From contig JAIXQE010000176.1 of assembly GCA_027485815.1 (NCBI GenBank), positions 16,279-80,278 on the forward strand: 64,000 nucleotides of DNA, written 5' to 3'. Below the pieces are notes generated by a model. That model saw nothing but the letters and a program-made list of their open reading frames with translations. It did not search any database and was not told where the DNA came from. Shown here piece after piece: positions 17,822 through 28,373 of the stretch. Origin of the DNA: Opitutaceae bacterium. GTDB lineage: Bacteria > Verrucomicrobiota > Verrucomicrobiia > Opitutales > Opitutaceae. The position numbers and the translations under genes were made by a program. The number at the start of each line of letters is the position of its first letter. Within the stretch, counting starts at the first letter, position 1.

Positions 17822-20260
17822 CTATCCGGTCCGTGCCGGGCCGGGTGCGGAAGGCCGGGGGCTCTGGGGGCGCGGCTCGTGCGGGATCCAGAAGCTGAAC
17901 CGCGAGCCGCGGCCGACCTCGCTCTCGAGGGTGAGGTCGCCGCCCATCGCCTGCACCAGCCGGCGGCAGATGCTGAGGCCGAGGCCCGTGCCCGCCTGCG
18001 ACATCACCTGGTTGGTCTCCAGCTGCACGAAGGGCTCGAAGATTGCCTCCCGCCGGTCCGCGGGGATGCCCGGGCCCTGGTCGGTGACGTGGAACCAGAG
18101 GCGCGCCGTGTCCCCCGTGAACGCCACCTGGCTGGCGATCTCGACCGCGGGGCCGTTGGTGAACTTCACCGCGTTGCCGGCGAGGTTGAGCAGCACCTGG
18201 CGCAGGCGCGGCACGTCGCCGTTCCATTCCAGCTCCGGCGCGTGCCCGGGGTTGACCCGCAGCTCGAGATTGGCCTTGCGCGCCGCCGGCTCCAGGATCG
18301 CGCTCACGTCCCCCAGGATGTCCGCGGGCCGGAACCGCGTCACCTCGACGTGGATCACGCCCGCTTCGAGCTTGGAGTAGTCCAGCACATCGGAGACCAC
18401 GCTCATCAGCACCTGACTGGATTTTTCGAGGGTGGAAAGCGTGCGGTCCACGAGGTCGTTGCGATCCTTCCAGCCCATGCGGAGCAGGCGGGTGCCGGTG
18501 ATGATCGAGGTGAGCGGGGTGCGGAGCTCGTGGGTGACCGTCGCGAGGAAGGCGCCCTTGGCGCGGTCCGCGGATTTGGCCGCCAGCAGCGCCTGCTCCA
18601 GCTCGCGGGTCCGCTCCTGCACCCGGGACTCGAGTTGGTGGAGGAGTTCCTCGCGCTGGCGGGTCTCGGAATCCAGCCGGCGGGCCATCTCCGCGAGGCG
18701 GCGCATCACGTCCCGGAACTCCAGCGGCAGGCGCCGCAGCCGGGACGACTCCTCCAGGAGCTCGCCGTGGCCGGAGGGGGCGAGGGAGAACTGGATCAGG
18801 GCCTGCCAGCCGGTGAGGAGATCGCGGACGGACCATGTCGCCGCGAGGGAGGCGATCAGCGCGGTGGCCAGCGCGACGAGAATGATCCAGCCGTAGACGT
18901 TGACCACGGGCCGGATCACCTCGCGCCATTCCCGCTGGACCGTCAGCGTCCAGTCCACGCCGGGCACCGCCAAGGACATCGAGAGATAGGTCACGGGTCG
19001 GGCGAGCGAGTCGTCGTTGAAGCGACTGGGGCTGGGGGCTTGCGCGGTGATGCGGCGGCCCAGCGCCAGGGGGGCAAGGTTCTCGAGCGGTCGATACGGG
19101 AACCCGCGCCCCGTGATGACTTGGACGCGGCGGTCGGTCAGCAGGAGCCGGGTCCCGGTGTTCTCCGAATGGCGCTGCAGCACGGCGAGGATTGAATCGA
19201 CGGTCATCGAGCCCTCGATGACGCCGAGCGGTTCCCCGGAGCGGGAGATCACGGGCGCGCTGACTGCGATCAGGAGATCGCGGCCGAAGCCGCGGCCGCG
19301 GAAGACGCCTGAGACGTGGCTGCGGCTCGTGGCCATCGGCTCGCGGAAGTAGTCGCGGTCGGCCACGTTGGGGTCCCGGTCTGCGGCGTTGGCGGGCAGT
19401 GTCCCGGTGGCGGAGCTGCTGGCGACGACGTTCCCCTTGGCGTCGATGGCGATGAGACTGAGGAAGGAGTCCGAGGAGGCGCGGGCGGCCGCGAGTTCCG
19501 CGTTGAGGCCGGCGCGGTCCGTGAACCAATTCTCATCGTCGTGGCGCGCTGCGAGGCGCTCGAGCAGGCCCAGCCCTTCGGCCACGTGGCGGGCGACCTG
19601 GGCCGCGAGGTTGCGGGTGGTCGCATCGAGGCTGGCCTGCGCCTCGGACAGGGCTCGTTCCTCGAAGGTGCGCGCGGCGAGCAGCCCGCCGACCAGCACG
19701 GGCAGCGTGCCGAAGATCAGGTACCGTCGCAGCAGCACCGAGCGGAAGGTGCCCGCCGATTCCGGCCGCTCCCACCCGGGGGCCGCCGGCAGCTGCTCGA
19801 TCACAAGATAGGCCAGCCAGACGGCGATGAGGCCGTTCGCCGGCTGCAGCACCAGTGCCTGGGTGAAGGAGGGGTCCGGGATGACCGTCGCGTGGCGGTA
19901 GAGGAACCACGAGAGGGGGGTGCCCAGCACGATCCAGTAGGTCAGGTCGGCGAGGAGGGGGTTGATCCGCCGGCGCCACGCGCCCGACACGACAAGGCCC
20001 TCGAGGGCCAGCAGCAGGGCCGAGAAGGGCTGCTGCCACTTGGCGGTGAGGGTGACCGTGCCCGCCGCCAGCACGGCCAAGGCGGCGTACGGGCCCACCA
20101 GCCGGACGCCAACGAGGTAGAAAAGCATCCCGAGCACCAGCGAATGCCCGAAGAAAACCCCCGGCGCGAACCAGTCGGCGTAGGCGGCAGTGCCGCAGAG
20201 CACCGCCGTCAGCGTCAGGTCACGTCCCCACGTCCAGCCTTGGGTCTGCCGTGCGCTCAT
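17822..20260 (-). CDS. Membrane sensor histidine kinase
   Basis: An 812-residue kinase. The N-terminal about 165 residues form several transmembrane helices (a MASE-like sensor block). A large extracytoplasmic sensor follows, about 185-435, with FTDRAGLNAELAAARASSDSFLSLIAID and NVADRDYFREPMATSR, features of double-Cache domains that bind small ligands. After another membrane helix comes a coiled coil (ELLHQLESRVQERTRELEQALL), then HisKA with THELRTPLTS (phosphoacceptor His577), and HATPase with N-box NLAGNAVKF, GPGIPADRREAIF and GTGLGLSICRRLVQAMGG. The response regulator gene lies 16 bp upstream on the same strand, so they form a two-component pair. The ligand is unknown. Confidence 0.92.
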   Translation of the reverse strand: MSARQTQGWTWGRDLTLTAVLCGTAAYADWFAPGVFFGHSLVLGMLFYLVGVRLVGPYAALAVLAAGTVTLTAKWQQPFSALLLALEGLVVSGAWRRRINPLLADLTYWIVLGTPLSWFLYRHATVIPDPSFTQALVLQPANGLIAVWLAYLVIEQLPAAPGWERPESAGTFRSVLLRRYLIFGTLPVLVGGLLAARTFEERALSEAQASLDATTRNLAAQVARHVAEGLGLLERLAARHDDENWFTDRAGLNAELAAARASSDSFLSLIAIDAKGNVVASSSATGTLPANAADRDPNVADRDYFREPMATSRSHVSGVFRGRGFGRDLLIAVSAPVISRSGEPLGVIEGSMTVDSILAVLQRHSENTGTRLLLTDRRVQVITGRGFPYRPLENLAPLALGRRITAQAPSPSRFNDDSLARPVTYLSMSLAVPGVDWTLTVQREWREVIRPVVNVYGWIILVALATALIASLAATWSVRDLLTGWQALIQFSLAPSGHGELLEESSRLRRLPLEFRDVMRRLAEMARRLDSETRQREELLHQLESRVQERTRELEQALLAAKSADRAKGAFLATVTHELRTPLTSIITGTRLLRMGWKDRNDLVDRTLSTLEKSSQVLMSVVSDVLDYSKLEAGVIHVEVTRFRPADILGDVSAILEPAARKANLELRVNPGHAPELEWNGDVPRLRQVLLNLAGNAVKFTNGPAVEIASQVAFTGDTARLWFHVTDQGPGIPADRREAIFEPFVQLETNQVMSQAGTGLGLSICRRLVQAMGGDLTLESEVGRGSRFSFWIPHEPRPQSPRPSAPGPARTG

Positions 20261-20276
20261 CCGGGGGACGGCCCGT

Positions 20277-20693
20277 TCAGGCCGGGCGGGCGCCGCGCCG
20301 GGCCCGGCCCTGGTCCACCCAGTAGGCCACGGTCTCCAGCAGGCGTTCCGGATCGAAGGGTTTCGTCAGATAGGCGTCCGCCCCGTTCCGCAGGCCGTCG
20401 GCCACCTGGCTTTCGTCGGCGCGGGCCGAGACGACGAGCACCGGCAGGTCGCCCAGGCCCGCCGTGCCGCGCACCTGCTGCAGGAGCCAGGGGCCGTCGC
20501 CGCCTGGCATGATCATATCGGTCAGCAGCAGGTCCGCACCGTGGTGCGCGAGGTGGTCGAGCGCCTCCCGGCCGCTGGCGAAGGCCGCCACGGAGTGACC
20601 GCCCAAGGTCAGCAGGTCGATCGTGGTCGCGCTCACGTCGGGGTCGTCCTCCGCGAGGACGATGCGCGCGGGCGCCGGGGTAGCGGGCGTCAT
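20277..20693 (-). CDS. Single-domain response regulator
   Basis: A 138-residue CheY-like receiver with no output domain. Acidic pocket AEDDPDV (15-20), phosphorylation site Asp59 in LLLTDMIMPGGDG, Ser89 region VVSARADE and Lys111 in YLTKPF are all present. It lies just upstream of the sensor kinase (16 bp) and is probably cotranscribed with it. Without a DNA-binding domain it likely acts by protein contact, on a phosphorelay, or on the kinase itself. Start context TCAGTCC-ATG. Divergent from the RND efflux operon, which it could influence, although nothing in the sequence shows that. Confidence 0.92.
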   Translation of the reverse strand: MTPATPAPARIVLAEDDPDVSATTIDLLTLGGHSVAAFASGREALDHLAHHGADLLLTDMIMPGGDGPWLLQQVRGTAGLGDLPVLVVSARADESQVADGLRNGADAYLTKPFDPERLLETVAYWVDQGRARRGARPA

Positions 20694-20858
20694 GGACTGA
20701 GCTTCGGGCGGGCAGCGGGGGCAAGTAAAGCTCCAGTTGCCGACGCCCGGGTGGCGGGCGCGCCGGTTTTCACCTCGAAATTTCTAGCAACGGGCGCGGC
20801 TCCGTGGTCGTCTGGCGCCCCGCCGGGACCGCCTCCGCGCCCCGCTCCCTTCCCCCGC

Positions 20859-22151
20859 ATGTCCTCCGCCCCCTCCCCCCGTCGTCCCTGGCTCCTTTAC
20901 GGCGCCGTCACCCTCGTGTTCGCCGCCGGGGTCTGGTACTTCGGGTTCCGCACCGATCCCGCCGCGGCCGGAGCCGGCCGGATGTCCTTCCGCTCCCGCA
21001 GCGGATCGACCGCCACGCCCGTGCGGGTCGAACCCGTCCAGCGCCGCGACCTCGCGGTCCACCTCCGCGCCATCGGCACGGTCACGCCCCGCAACACGGT
21101 CACGGTCCGCAGCCGCGTGGAAGGCCAGCTCCTCAAGGTTCACTTTCAGGAGGGCCAGCAGGTCACCGCCGGCCAACTGCTGGCCGAGATTGATCCGCTG
21201 CCCTACGAGATCCGGCTCGCCCAGGCGGAGGCCCGCCTCCGGCAGAACCGCGCCCAGCTGCTCACCGCCAAGGCCGACCTCGAGCGCGTCCGCCAACTGC
21301 ACGCCCAGACCCTGATGTCCCAGCAGCAGCTGGAGGCGGCGCAGGCCCTCGTGGCGGACCGCGAGGGCGCGGTCGCGGCCGACCAGGCGAATGTCGACGA
21401 TGCCCGCCGCCAGCTCGCCTACACCCGCATCGAGGCCCCGCTCGCGGGCCGCCTCGGCCTCCGCCAGGTCGACGCGGGCAACCTCATCCGCCCGGGCGAC
21501 GCCGGCGGGATCGTGGTCATCACCCAGACGCGCCCGATCAACGTCCTCTTCACCGTGCCGGAACAGGACCTGCCCAAGGTCCTCGAGCCCCTCCGCGCCG
21601 GTCAGGGCCTCCCGGTCGAGGCCTGGGACCGCGCCGAGCAGCAGCGCCTCGCCGCCGGCCTGCTCAACACCGTGGACAACCAGATCGACCTCGCCACCGG
21701 CACCGTGCGCCTCAAGGCCGAGTTCCCCAACGAGGACGAAAAGCTCTTCCCCAATCAGTTCGTCAACGTGCGCCTCCGCGTCCGCACCTTCAAGGACGCC
21801 GTGGTCGTCCCGGTCGCCGCCGTGCAGTACGGCTCGCGCGGCACCTACGTCTACCTCGTCACCGCCGAGGGCCTCGCCGCCGTCCGCGACGTGGTCCTCG
21901 GGCCCTCCGAGGAGGGCCTGCAGGCCGTGCTGCAGGGCCTGTCCGGCGGCGAGCGCGTGGTGCTGGAGGGGATCGACCGGCTGCGCGAGGGCCGGCCGGT
22001 GACCATCGTCGCGGCCGACGGCACCGTCACCCCCCCGCCGGCGGGCAAGGGCGACAAGGGGGGCAAGGGCGGTAAAGGCGAGAAGTCCGATGGCGGGGGC
22101 AAGGGTGGCAAGGGCGAGAAGTCCGACGGCGCGCGCAAGAAGGCCGCATGA
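20859..22151 (+). CDS. RND efflux periplasmic adaptor (MdtA-like)
   Basis: A 430-residue membrane-fusion protein. One N-terminal anchor ([20 protein letters not shown]) leads to barrel-sandwich and coiled-coil domains: [36 protein letters not shown], a coil to about 175, then [28 protein letters not shown]. The beta-barrel and proximal domains follow ([22 protein letters not shown] segment, [15 protein letters not shown]). It links an inner-membrane RND pump to an outer-membrane channel. The C-terminus is odd: about 35 residues of Gly/Lys/Asp with [10 protein letters not shown] repeated twice. Its last codon overlaps the pump start (ATGA). Start at 20859 follows TCCCCCGC. Confidence 0.92.
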   Translation: MSSAPSPRRPWLLYGAVTLVFAAGVWYFGFRTDPAAAGAGRMSFRSRSGSTATPVRVEPVQRRDLAVHLRAIGTVTPRNTVTVRSRVEGQLLKVHFQEGQQVTAGQLLAEIDPLPYEIRLAQAEARLRQNRAQLLTAKADLERVRQLHAQTLMSQQQLEAAQALVADREGAVAADQANVDDARRQLAYTRIEAPLAGRLGLRQVDAGNLIRPGDAGGIVVITQTRPINVLFTVPEQDLPKVLEPLRAGQGLPVEAWDRAEQQRLAAGLLNTVDNQIDLATGTVRLKAEFPNEDEKLFPNQFVNVRLRVRTFKDAVVVPVAAVQYGSRGTYVYLVTAEGLAAVRDVVLGPSEEGLQAVLQGLSGGERVVLEGIDRLREGRPVTIVAADGTVTPPPAGKGDKGGKGGKGEKSDGGGKGGKGEKSDGARKKAA

Positions 22152-25100
22152 GCCCCTCCCGGCCCTTCATCCTCCGCCCGGTCGCGACCAGTCTCCTGAT
22201 GGTCGCGCTCTTCCTGTCCGGCATCCTCGCGTACCGGCTGCTGCCGGTCGCCGCGCTGCCGCAGGTCGACTTCCCGATCATCCAGATCTTCACCTTCTAC
22301 CCGGGCGCGAGCCCGGCGGTGACCGCCAGCGCCATCACCGCCCCCCTCGAGCGCCGCTTCGGGCAGATCCCCGGACTGAACCAGATGTCCTCGACCAGCT
22401 CGAGCGGCGCCTCGGTCATCACGCTCCAGTTCTCGCTCGAGGTCTCCCTCGGCGTGGCCGAACAGGAGGTCCAGGCCGCGATCAACGCGGCGAACAACCT
22501 CCTCCCCAACGACCTCCCGGCCCCGCCCATCTACCGCAAGGTCAACCCGGCCGACACCCCGATCATGACCCTGGCCGTCACCTCGGCCAGCCTGCCGTTG
22601 CCGCAGGTGCACGACCTGGTGGACACCCGCATCGCCCAGAAGCTGGCCCAGATCCCGGGCGTGGGGATGGTCAGCCTCGCCGGCGGCCAGCGCCCCGCGA
22701 TCCGCGTCCAGGTCCACCCCGGCGAACTCGCCCAGCGCGGGCTGAACCTCAGCGACGTCCGCGCCGCCATCGCGGCGGCGAGCGTCAACCAGCCCAAGGG
22801 CAGCTTCGACGGTCCCACCCGCACCATCCTGATGGACGCCAACGACCAGCTGCGGTCGGTGGAGGAGTTCCGCCAGCTGATCATCGCCTGGCGGGACGGT
22901 GCCCCGTTGCGCCTCGGTGACGTCGCGCGGATCGAGAACGCCGCGGAGGACCGCCGCCTCGGCGCCTGGGCGGACCGCCTCCCGGCCGTGCTGGTGAACA
23001 TCCAGCGCCAGCCCGGCGCGAACGTGATCGAGGTGGTCGACCGGGTGCAGGCCCTGCTCCCGCAGCTCTCCGCCACCCTGCCGGCGGCGGCCGAGCTGGC
23101 CGTCCTCTCCGACCGCACCCAGAGCATCCGCGCCTCGGTTCGCGCGGTGCAGCATGAGCTCATCTTCGCCATCCTCCTGGTCGTGCTCGTGACGTTCCTT
23201 TTCCTGCGCAACTTCGCGGCGACGATCATCCCCAGCATCGCCGTGCCGCTTTCCCTGGTCGGCACGTTCGGGGTGATGCACCTGGCGGGCTACTCGCTCA
23301 ACATCCTCACGCTGATGTCGCTCACCATCGCCACGGGCTTCGTGGTGGATGACGCGATCGTGATGCTGGAGAACGTCGCCCGGTACCGGGAGCAGGGCGA
23401 GCCGCCGCTGTCCGCCGCACTGAAGGGCGCCGCCCAGATCGGCTTCACCCTCGTCTCGCTCACCATCTCGCTCATCGCGGTGCTGATCCCGTTGCTCTTC
23501 ATGGGCGACGTCGTCGGACGCCTCTTCCACGAGTTCGCGATCACCCTCGCCGTCGCGATCCTGATCTCGCTGCTGGTCTCCCTCTCGCTCACGCCGATGA
23601 TGTGCGCCCGGATGCTGCCCGCGCCGGACCACGGGGCGGCCGCGCCCGGCTTCCTCGACGCCGTGATCGCCCGCTACGGCCGCTGGCTCGACTGGGTGCT
23701 GGAGCGCCAGCCGCTCACGCTCGCGGTCACGGTCGGCACCCTCGTCCTCACCGTGCTCCTCTGGATCGTGGTCCCGAAGGGCTTCTTCCCCGTGCAGGAC
23801 AACGCCGCCCTGCAGGCGGTCACGGAGGCGCCGCAGTCCGTCTCCTTCACCACGATGGCCGAGCGCCAGCAGGCCCTCGCCGCGCTCATCCTCCGGGATC
23901 CCGCGGTCCGCAGCCTCTCCAGCTTCATCGGCGTCGACGGCACCAACACCACCCTCAACAGCGGGCGGATGCTGATCAACCTGCATCCCCACGGCGAGCG
24001 GCGGGACAACGCGGCCGAGGTGATCGAGCGGCTGCGCGCCGCCGCCCTCGCCGTGCCCGGCATCTCCCTCTACCTGCAGCCGATCCAGGAGCTGACGATC
24101 GAGGACCGGGTCAGCCGCACCCAGTTCCAATTCACCCTGACGTGCCCCGACGAGAACCTCCTCGAGGAGTGGGTGGCCGGCTTCGTCCCGCACCTGCAGC
24201 AGCTGCCCGAGCTGGCCGACGTCGCCAGCGACCTCCAGAACCGCGGCCTGCAGGCCTACGTCGAGATCGACCGGGACACGGCCAGCCGGCTCGGAGTGAG
24301 CGTGGCCGACATCGACGACGCGCTCTACAGCGCGTTCGGCCAGCGGCAGATCTCGACCCTCTTCACCCACACCAGCCAGTACCGGGTGGTGTTGGAGGTG
24401 GATCCGCGCCTGCTGCAGGGGCCGGAGGCGCTCGCGGGCATCTTCGTCCGGACGCGCTCCGGCCGGCCGGTCCCGCTCGCCAGCGTGGCGCGCGTGACCG
24501 AGCGGCCCACCCGCCTGCTGATCAGCCACGTGGGGCAGTTCCCGGCCGTCACGATCTCCTTCAACCTCGGGGCCGGCGCCTCCCTCGGCGATGCCGTCCA
24601 GGCGATCGAGCGCGCCGCGGTCGAGCGGGAGCTGCCGCCCGCGGTGGAGATGCGCTTCCAGGGGGCCGCCCAGGCGTTTCGGGCCTCGCTGTCGAGCACG
24701 CTCCTGCTGGTGCTGGCGGCGGTGGTGACGATGTACATCGTCCTCGGCATCCTCTACGAGAGCAGCATCCATCCGATCACGATCCTCTCCACGCTGCCGT
24801 CCGCGACGGTGGGCGCGCTGCTGGCGCTGTGGGTGACGGGCCGGCCCTTGGACATGATCGCGATCATCGGGATCATTTTGCTGATCGGCCTGGTGAAGAA
24901 AAACGGCATCATGATGGTGGATTTCGCGCTGGAGGCCACGCGGCGGGACGGCCTGGGTCCGCGGGAGGCGATCCGGCAGGCGGCGCTGCTGCGGTTCCGG
25001 CCGATCCTGATGACCACGCTCGCGGCGCTCTTCGGCGCGCTGCCGCTGATGTTGTCGACGGGTTCGGGCGCCGAGCTCCGGCAGCCGCTGGGCATCACGA

Positions 25101-25249
25101 TGGTGGGCGGCCTGCTGGCCAGCCAGGTGCTGACCCTCTTCACCACGCCGGTGGTGTACCTCTACTTCGACCGCCTGGGCCGCCGGTTCGCGGCGCGGCG
25201 GGCGGCGGCGGCGCCGGCCGGGGCCCGGCCCGCGGGGGCGCGTTCCTGA
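22148..25249 (+). CDS. RND multidrug efflux pump subunit (MdtB-like)
   Basis: A 1033-residue inner-membrane pump of standard RND length and twelve-helix design: first helix near 10-30 ([29 protein letters not shown]), a large periplasmic loop, then helices 2-6 with [16 protein letters not shown] motif ([15 protein letters not shown]), a second large loop, and helices 8-12 with [13 protein letters not shown] and [19 protein letters not shown]. Proton-relay Asp pair in helix 4 is present. Overlaps the adaptor by four bases and is followed 19 bp later by a second, different pump gene, the MdtBC pattern in which two RND proteins form a mixed trimer. Substrates (drugs, bile acids, metals) cannot be told. 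No outer-membrane TolC-type gene is in this operon. Confidence 0.93.
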   Translation: MSPSRPFILRPVATSLLMVALFLSGILAYRLLPVAALPQVDFPIIQIFTFYPGASPAVTASAITAPLERRFGQIPGLNQMSSTSSSGASVITLQFSLEVSLGVAEQEVQAAINAANNLLPNDLPAPPIYRKVNPADTPIMTLAVTSASLPLPQVHDLVDTRIAQKLAQIPGVGMVSLAGGQRPAIRVQVHPGELAQRGLNLSDVRAAIAAASVNQPKGSFDGPTRTILMDANDQLRSVEEFRQLIIAWRDGAPLRLGDVARIENAAEDRRLGAWADRLPAVLVNIQRQPGANVIEVVDRVQALLPQLSATLPAAAELAVLSDRTQSIRASVRAVQHELIFAILLVVLVTFLFLRNFAATIIPSIAVPLSLVGTFGVMHLAGYSLNILTLMSLTIATGFVVDDAIVMLENVARYREQGEPPLSAALKGAAQIGFTLVSLTISLIAVLIPLLFMGDVVGRLFHEFAITLAVAILISLLVSLSLTPMMCARMLPAPDHGAAAPGFLDAVIARYGRWLDWVLERQPLTLAVTVGTLVLTVLLWIVVPKGFFPVQDNAALQAVTEAPQSVSFTTMAERQQALAALILRDPAVRSLSSFIGVDGTNTTLNSGRMLINLHPHGERRDNAAEVIERLRAAALAVPGISLYLQPIQELTIEDRVSRTQFQFTLTCPDENLLEEWVAGFVPHLQQLPELADVASDLQNRGLQAYVEIDRDTASRLGVSVADIDDALYSAFGQRQISTLFTHTSQYRVVLEVDPRLLQGPEALAGIFVRTRSGRPVPLASVARVTERPTRLLISHVGQFPAVTISFNLGAGASLGDAVQAIERAAVERELPPAVEMRFQGAAQAFRASLSSTLLLVLAAVVTMYIVLGILYESSIHPITILSTLPSATVGALLALWVTGRPLDMIAIIGIILLIGLVKKNGIMMVDFALEATRRDGLGPREAIRQAALLRFRPILMTTLAALFGALPLMLSTGSGAELRQPLGITMVGGLLASQVLTLFTTPVVYLYFDRLGRRFAARRAAAAPAGARPAGARS

Positions 25250-25268
25250 ACCGCGCGGAGGCTTCCGG

Positions 25269-28200
25269 ATGAACCTTTCCCGACCCTTTGTCCGGCGCCC
25301 GGTGGCGAGCAGCCTGATGGCGGTGGCCCTGGTCCTCGCGGGCGCGCTGGCCTACGGGCTGCTGCCCGTCTCGCCGCTGCCGCAGGTGGATTTCCCGAGC
25401 ATCCGCATCAGCGCATCCCTGCCGGGCGCCAGCCCCGAGACGATGGCGGCGAACGTGTCCGCCCCGCTCGAGCGGGCCCTGGGGAGCATCTCGGGGGTGA
25501 CGGGGATCTATTCGGACAGCCGGCAGGGCAACGCGTCGATCATGCTCGAGTTCGCGCTCGGGCGGAACCTGGACTCGGCGGCGCGCGACGTGCAGGCGGC
25601 GATCAACGCGGCGCGGGGCCAGTTGCCGGCGGGAATGCCGGGCAGCCCCACCTTCCGGAAGTCGAATCCCGCGCAGGCGCCCATCCTCGCCCTCGCCCTG
25701 AGCTCGCCCAACCTCGCGCCGGGCCGGTTGTACGACCTCGCCTCGACCATCCTCGCCCAGAAGATCGCGCAGATCGCCGGGGTGGGGGAGGTCACGATCG
25801 GCGGCAGCTCCCTCCCGGCGGTGCGGGTGCAGCTCAATCCGCACCAGCTGGCCCACCACGGCATCGCCCTCGACGAGGTCCGGCGGGCGATCGGGGCGAC
25901 CAATTCCCTCCGTCCCCGCGGCGCCATCGACGACGGCGAACGCCAGTGGGAGGTCCACGTCAGCAGCCAGCTCCGCCGGGCCGACGAGTACCTTGACCTG
26001 GTCGTCCGCTACCGGGACGGGGCCCCGGTGCGCCTCGGGGATGTGGCGACGGTGACCGACTCGGTGGAGGACGTGCGGGCGAGCGGCTTCCACAACGACC
26101 GGCCCGCGGTGATCCTGAATGTCAGTCGCCAGCCCGGGGCGAACATCATCGCCACGATCGACGCGATCACCGCCCAGTTGCCTGCCCTGCGGGCCCTGTT
26201 GCCCGCCGACGCCAACCTGGCGGTGGTGATGGACCGCTCCCCCGGCATCCGGGCCACCCTCCACGAATCGCAGCGCACGCTGCTGCTGGCCGCGGGCCTG
26301 GTCATGCTGGTGGTGTTCCTGTTCCTCGGCAGCGCCCGCGCCGCCCTCATCCCGTGCCTCGCGATCCCGGTCTCCGTCGTCGGCACCTTCGGGATCATGT
26401 ACCTGCAGGGCTTCTCCCTGAACAATCTTTCGCTGATGGCGCTGATCGTCGCGGCGGGGCTGGTGGTGGACGACGCGATCGTCGTGCTCGAGAACATCAC
26501 CCGGCACATGGAGCGCGGCCTCTCGCCCTTCCGCGCCGCGATGCGCGGCTCGGGCGAGGTCGGCTTCACGCTGCTGGCGATGAACGTCTCCCTGGTCGCC
26601 GTCTTCGTCTCGATCCTCTTCATGGGCGGCATCGTCGAGCGCCTGTTCCGGGAGTTCTCGCTCACGCTCGCCGCCGCGATCCTCGTCTCCCTCGCCGTCT
26701 CCCTCACGCTCACCCCCAGCCTGTGCTCGCGTCTGCTGCGCCGCCGCGGGGCCGAGGCGCCGTCCCGGTTCCACGCCGCCACCGACCGCTGGTTCGACGC
26801 GGTCAAGCGCGGCTACGACACCTCGCTCGCGTGGGTGCTCCGCCACCCGGCGCTGGTGCTCATCACGCTGGTGGGCACGATCGCCCTCAACGTGGCGGTC
26901 TACGTCCGCCTGCCCAAGGGGTTCCTGCCTGCGCAGGACACCGGCACGCTCTTCGGGTTCGTGCGCGGTGACGACGCGTTCTCGTACGAGATCATGCAGC
27001 CGAAGATCGAGGCCTTCCGGCGGCACGTGCTCGCGGATCCCGCGGTGCAGGACGTCATCGGCTTCTCCGGCGGCACCAGCGGCATCAGCAACTCGCGGTT
27101 CACGGTCCGCCTGAAGCCGATGCGCGAGCGCCGGATCTCGGCCAACGACGTCGTCAACCGCCTGCGGCTGAGCGCGCCCATCGTGCCGGGCGGCCAGCTC
27201 TACCTCTACGGGGCGCAGGATCTGGACGGCCCGCGGATGACGGACGGCTCCTCGCAGGAGGTGAACCTGATGGCCGCCGACCTCGGGCTGCTCCGGCAGT
27301 GGGTGCCGCGCATCTCCAATGCGTTCCGCGACCTGCCGGAACTGGTCGACATCGAGGCGCCGTCCGACGGCGGCACGCAGCAGGTGTCGCTCCACATCGA
27401 CCGTGAGGCGGCCCGGCGGCTCGGGGTCGACATGCAGATGATTTCCCAGGTGCTGAACAATTCCTTCAGCCAGCGGCAGATCGCCACGCTCTACGATCGG
27501 ATGAACCAGTACCGGGTGGTGATGGAGCTGGAGCCGCGGTACACGGCGGACCCGGAGGTGCTCGACCAGGTGCAGGTGATCGCCGCGAACGGCTCGCGGG
27601 TCCCGCTCTCCGCGTTCGCCCGCTACGATTATTCGCTGGTCGATGACCGCGTGCGCCACCGCAACCAGTTCGCCGCCGAGCGGATCGGCTTCGGCCTCGC
27701 CCCGGATGTCTCCCTCGAGGAGGGCCTCGCCGCGATCGACCGCGCCATGGGCGAGCTCATGCTGCCGACGGACATCCAGGTGGTGGTCGGAGGCTCCGGC
27801 CAGAACTTCCAACGCGCTCTCCAGAGCCAGCCGCTGCTGATCCTCGGCGTGCTCCTCGCGGTCTACCTGGTGCTGGGCATCCTGTACGAGAGCCTGATCC
27901 ATCCGTTGACCATCCTCTCGACGCTCCCCTCGGCCGGGTTGGGCGCGTTGCTCGCGCTTCGCTTCACCGGCACTGAATTCTCCCTCATCGCGCTGCTCGG
28001 CCTCTTCCTGCTCATCGGGATCGTGATGAAGAACGCGATCCTGATGATCGACTTCGCCCTGGGGATCGAGCGGCGGGAGGGGCTTTCCCCGCGCGAGGCC
28101 ATCTTCGCCGCCGCCCGGCTGCGCCTGCGGCCGATCCTGATGACCAATGTCGCCGCCCTGTTGGGCGCGTTGCCGCTGGTGTTTGCCGCCGGGGAGGGCG

Positions 28201-28364
28201 TCGAGATGCGGCAGCCGCTGGGGCTGACCATCGTGGGCGGCCTCTTCGTGAGCCAGCTGCTCACGCTCTACACGGTCCCGGTGGTCTACCTCACGCTCGA
28301 CCGGCTGCGGGGGCGATTTGGCGGGGCGCGCAGCGCGGCCGCCGGGGTGCCCGCCTCCGCCTGA
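25269..28364 (+). CDS. RND multidrug efflux pump subunit (MdtC-like)
   Basis: A 1031-residue RND pump, paralogue of the preceding gene: SSLMAVALVLAGALAYGLLPVSPLPQVDFPSI at the N-terminus, LVVDDAIVVLENITRHMERG in helix 4, and late MIDFALGIERREGLSPREAI with RPILMTNVAALLGALPL. One of the few genes here with a recognisable ribosome binding site, GGAGG seven bases before ATG, in the 19-bp gap after the MdtB-like gene. The three genes (adaptor, pump, pump) form one operon transcribed away from the two-component pair. The two-pump organisation suggests a heteromeric MdtBC-type transporter. It converges on the BASS transporter gene. Confidence 0.93.
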   Translation: MNLSRPFVRRPVASSLMAVALVLAGALAYGLLPVSPLPQVDFPSIRISASLPGASPETMAANVSAPLERALGSISGVTGIYSDSRQGNASIMLEFALGRNLDSAARDVQAAINAARGQLPAGMPGSPTFRKSNPAQAPILALALSSPNLAPGRLYDLASTILAQKIAQIAGVGEVTIGGSSLPAVRVQLNPHQLAHHGIALDEVRRAIGATNSLRPRGAIDDGERQWEVHVSSQLRRADEYLDLVVRYRDGAPVRLGDVATVTDSVEDVRASGFHNDRPAVILNVSRQPGANIIATIDAITAQLPALRALLPADANLAVVMDRSPGIRATLHESQRTLLLAAGLVMLVVFLFLGSARAALIPCLAIPVSVVGTFGIMYLQGFSLNNLSLMALIVAAGLVVDDAIVVLENITRHMERGLSPFRAAMRGSGEVGFTLLAMNVSLVAVFVSILFMGGIVERLFREFSLTLAAAILVSLAVSLTLTPSLCSRLLRRRGAEAPSRFHAATDRWFDAVKRGYDTSLAWVLRHPALVLITLVGTIALNVAVYVRLPKGFLPAQDTGTLFGFVRGDDAFSYEIMQPKIEAFRRHVLADPAVQDVIGFSGGTSGISNSRFTVRLKPMRERRISANDVVNRLRLSAPIVPGGQLYLYGAQDLDGPRMTDGSSQEVNLMAADLGLLRQWVPRISNAFRDLPELVDIEAPSDGGTQQVSLHIDREAARRLGVDMQMISQVLNNSFSQRQIATLYDRMNQYRVVMELEPRYTADPEVLDQVQVIAANGSRVPLSAFARYDYSLVDDRVRHRNQFAAERIGFGLAPDVSLEEGLAAIDRAMGELMLPTDIQVVVGGSGQNFQRALQSQPLLILGVLLAVYLVLGILYESLIHPLTILSTLPSAGLGALLALRFTGTEFSLIALLGLFLLIGIVMKNAILMIDFALGIERREGLSPREAIFAAARLRLRPILMTNVAALLGALPLVFAAGEGVEMRQPLGLTIVGGLFVSQLLTLYTVPVVYLTLDRLRGRFGGARSAAAGVPASA

Positions 28365-28373
28365 ACCGGCCCG

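Noticed and set aside
21851..24772. Reverse-strand frame of 973 codons over the RND pump; similar frames at 25140-27902 (reverse), 11219-13339 and 28419-30623 (forward)
   Set aside because: All lie opposite well-supported genes, show Asp/Arg/His/Gly-rich composition and no motif. They are shadows of GC-biased codon use.
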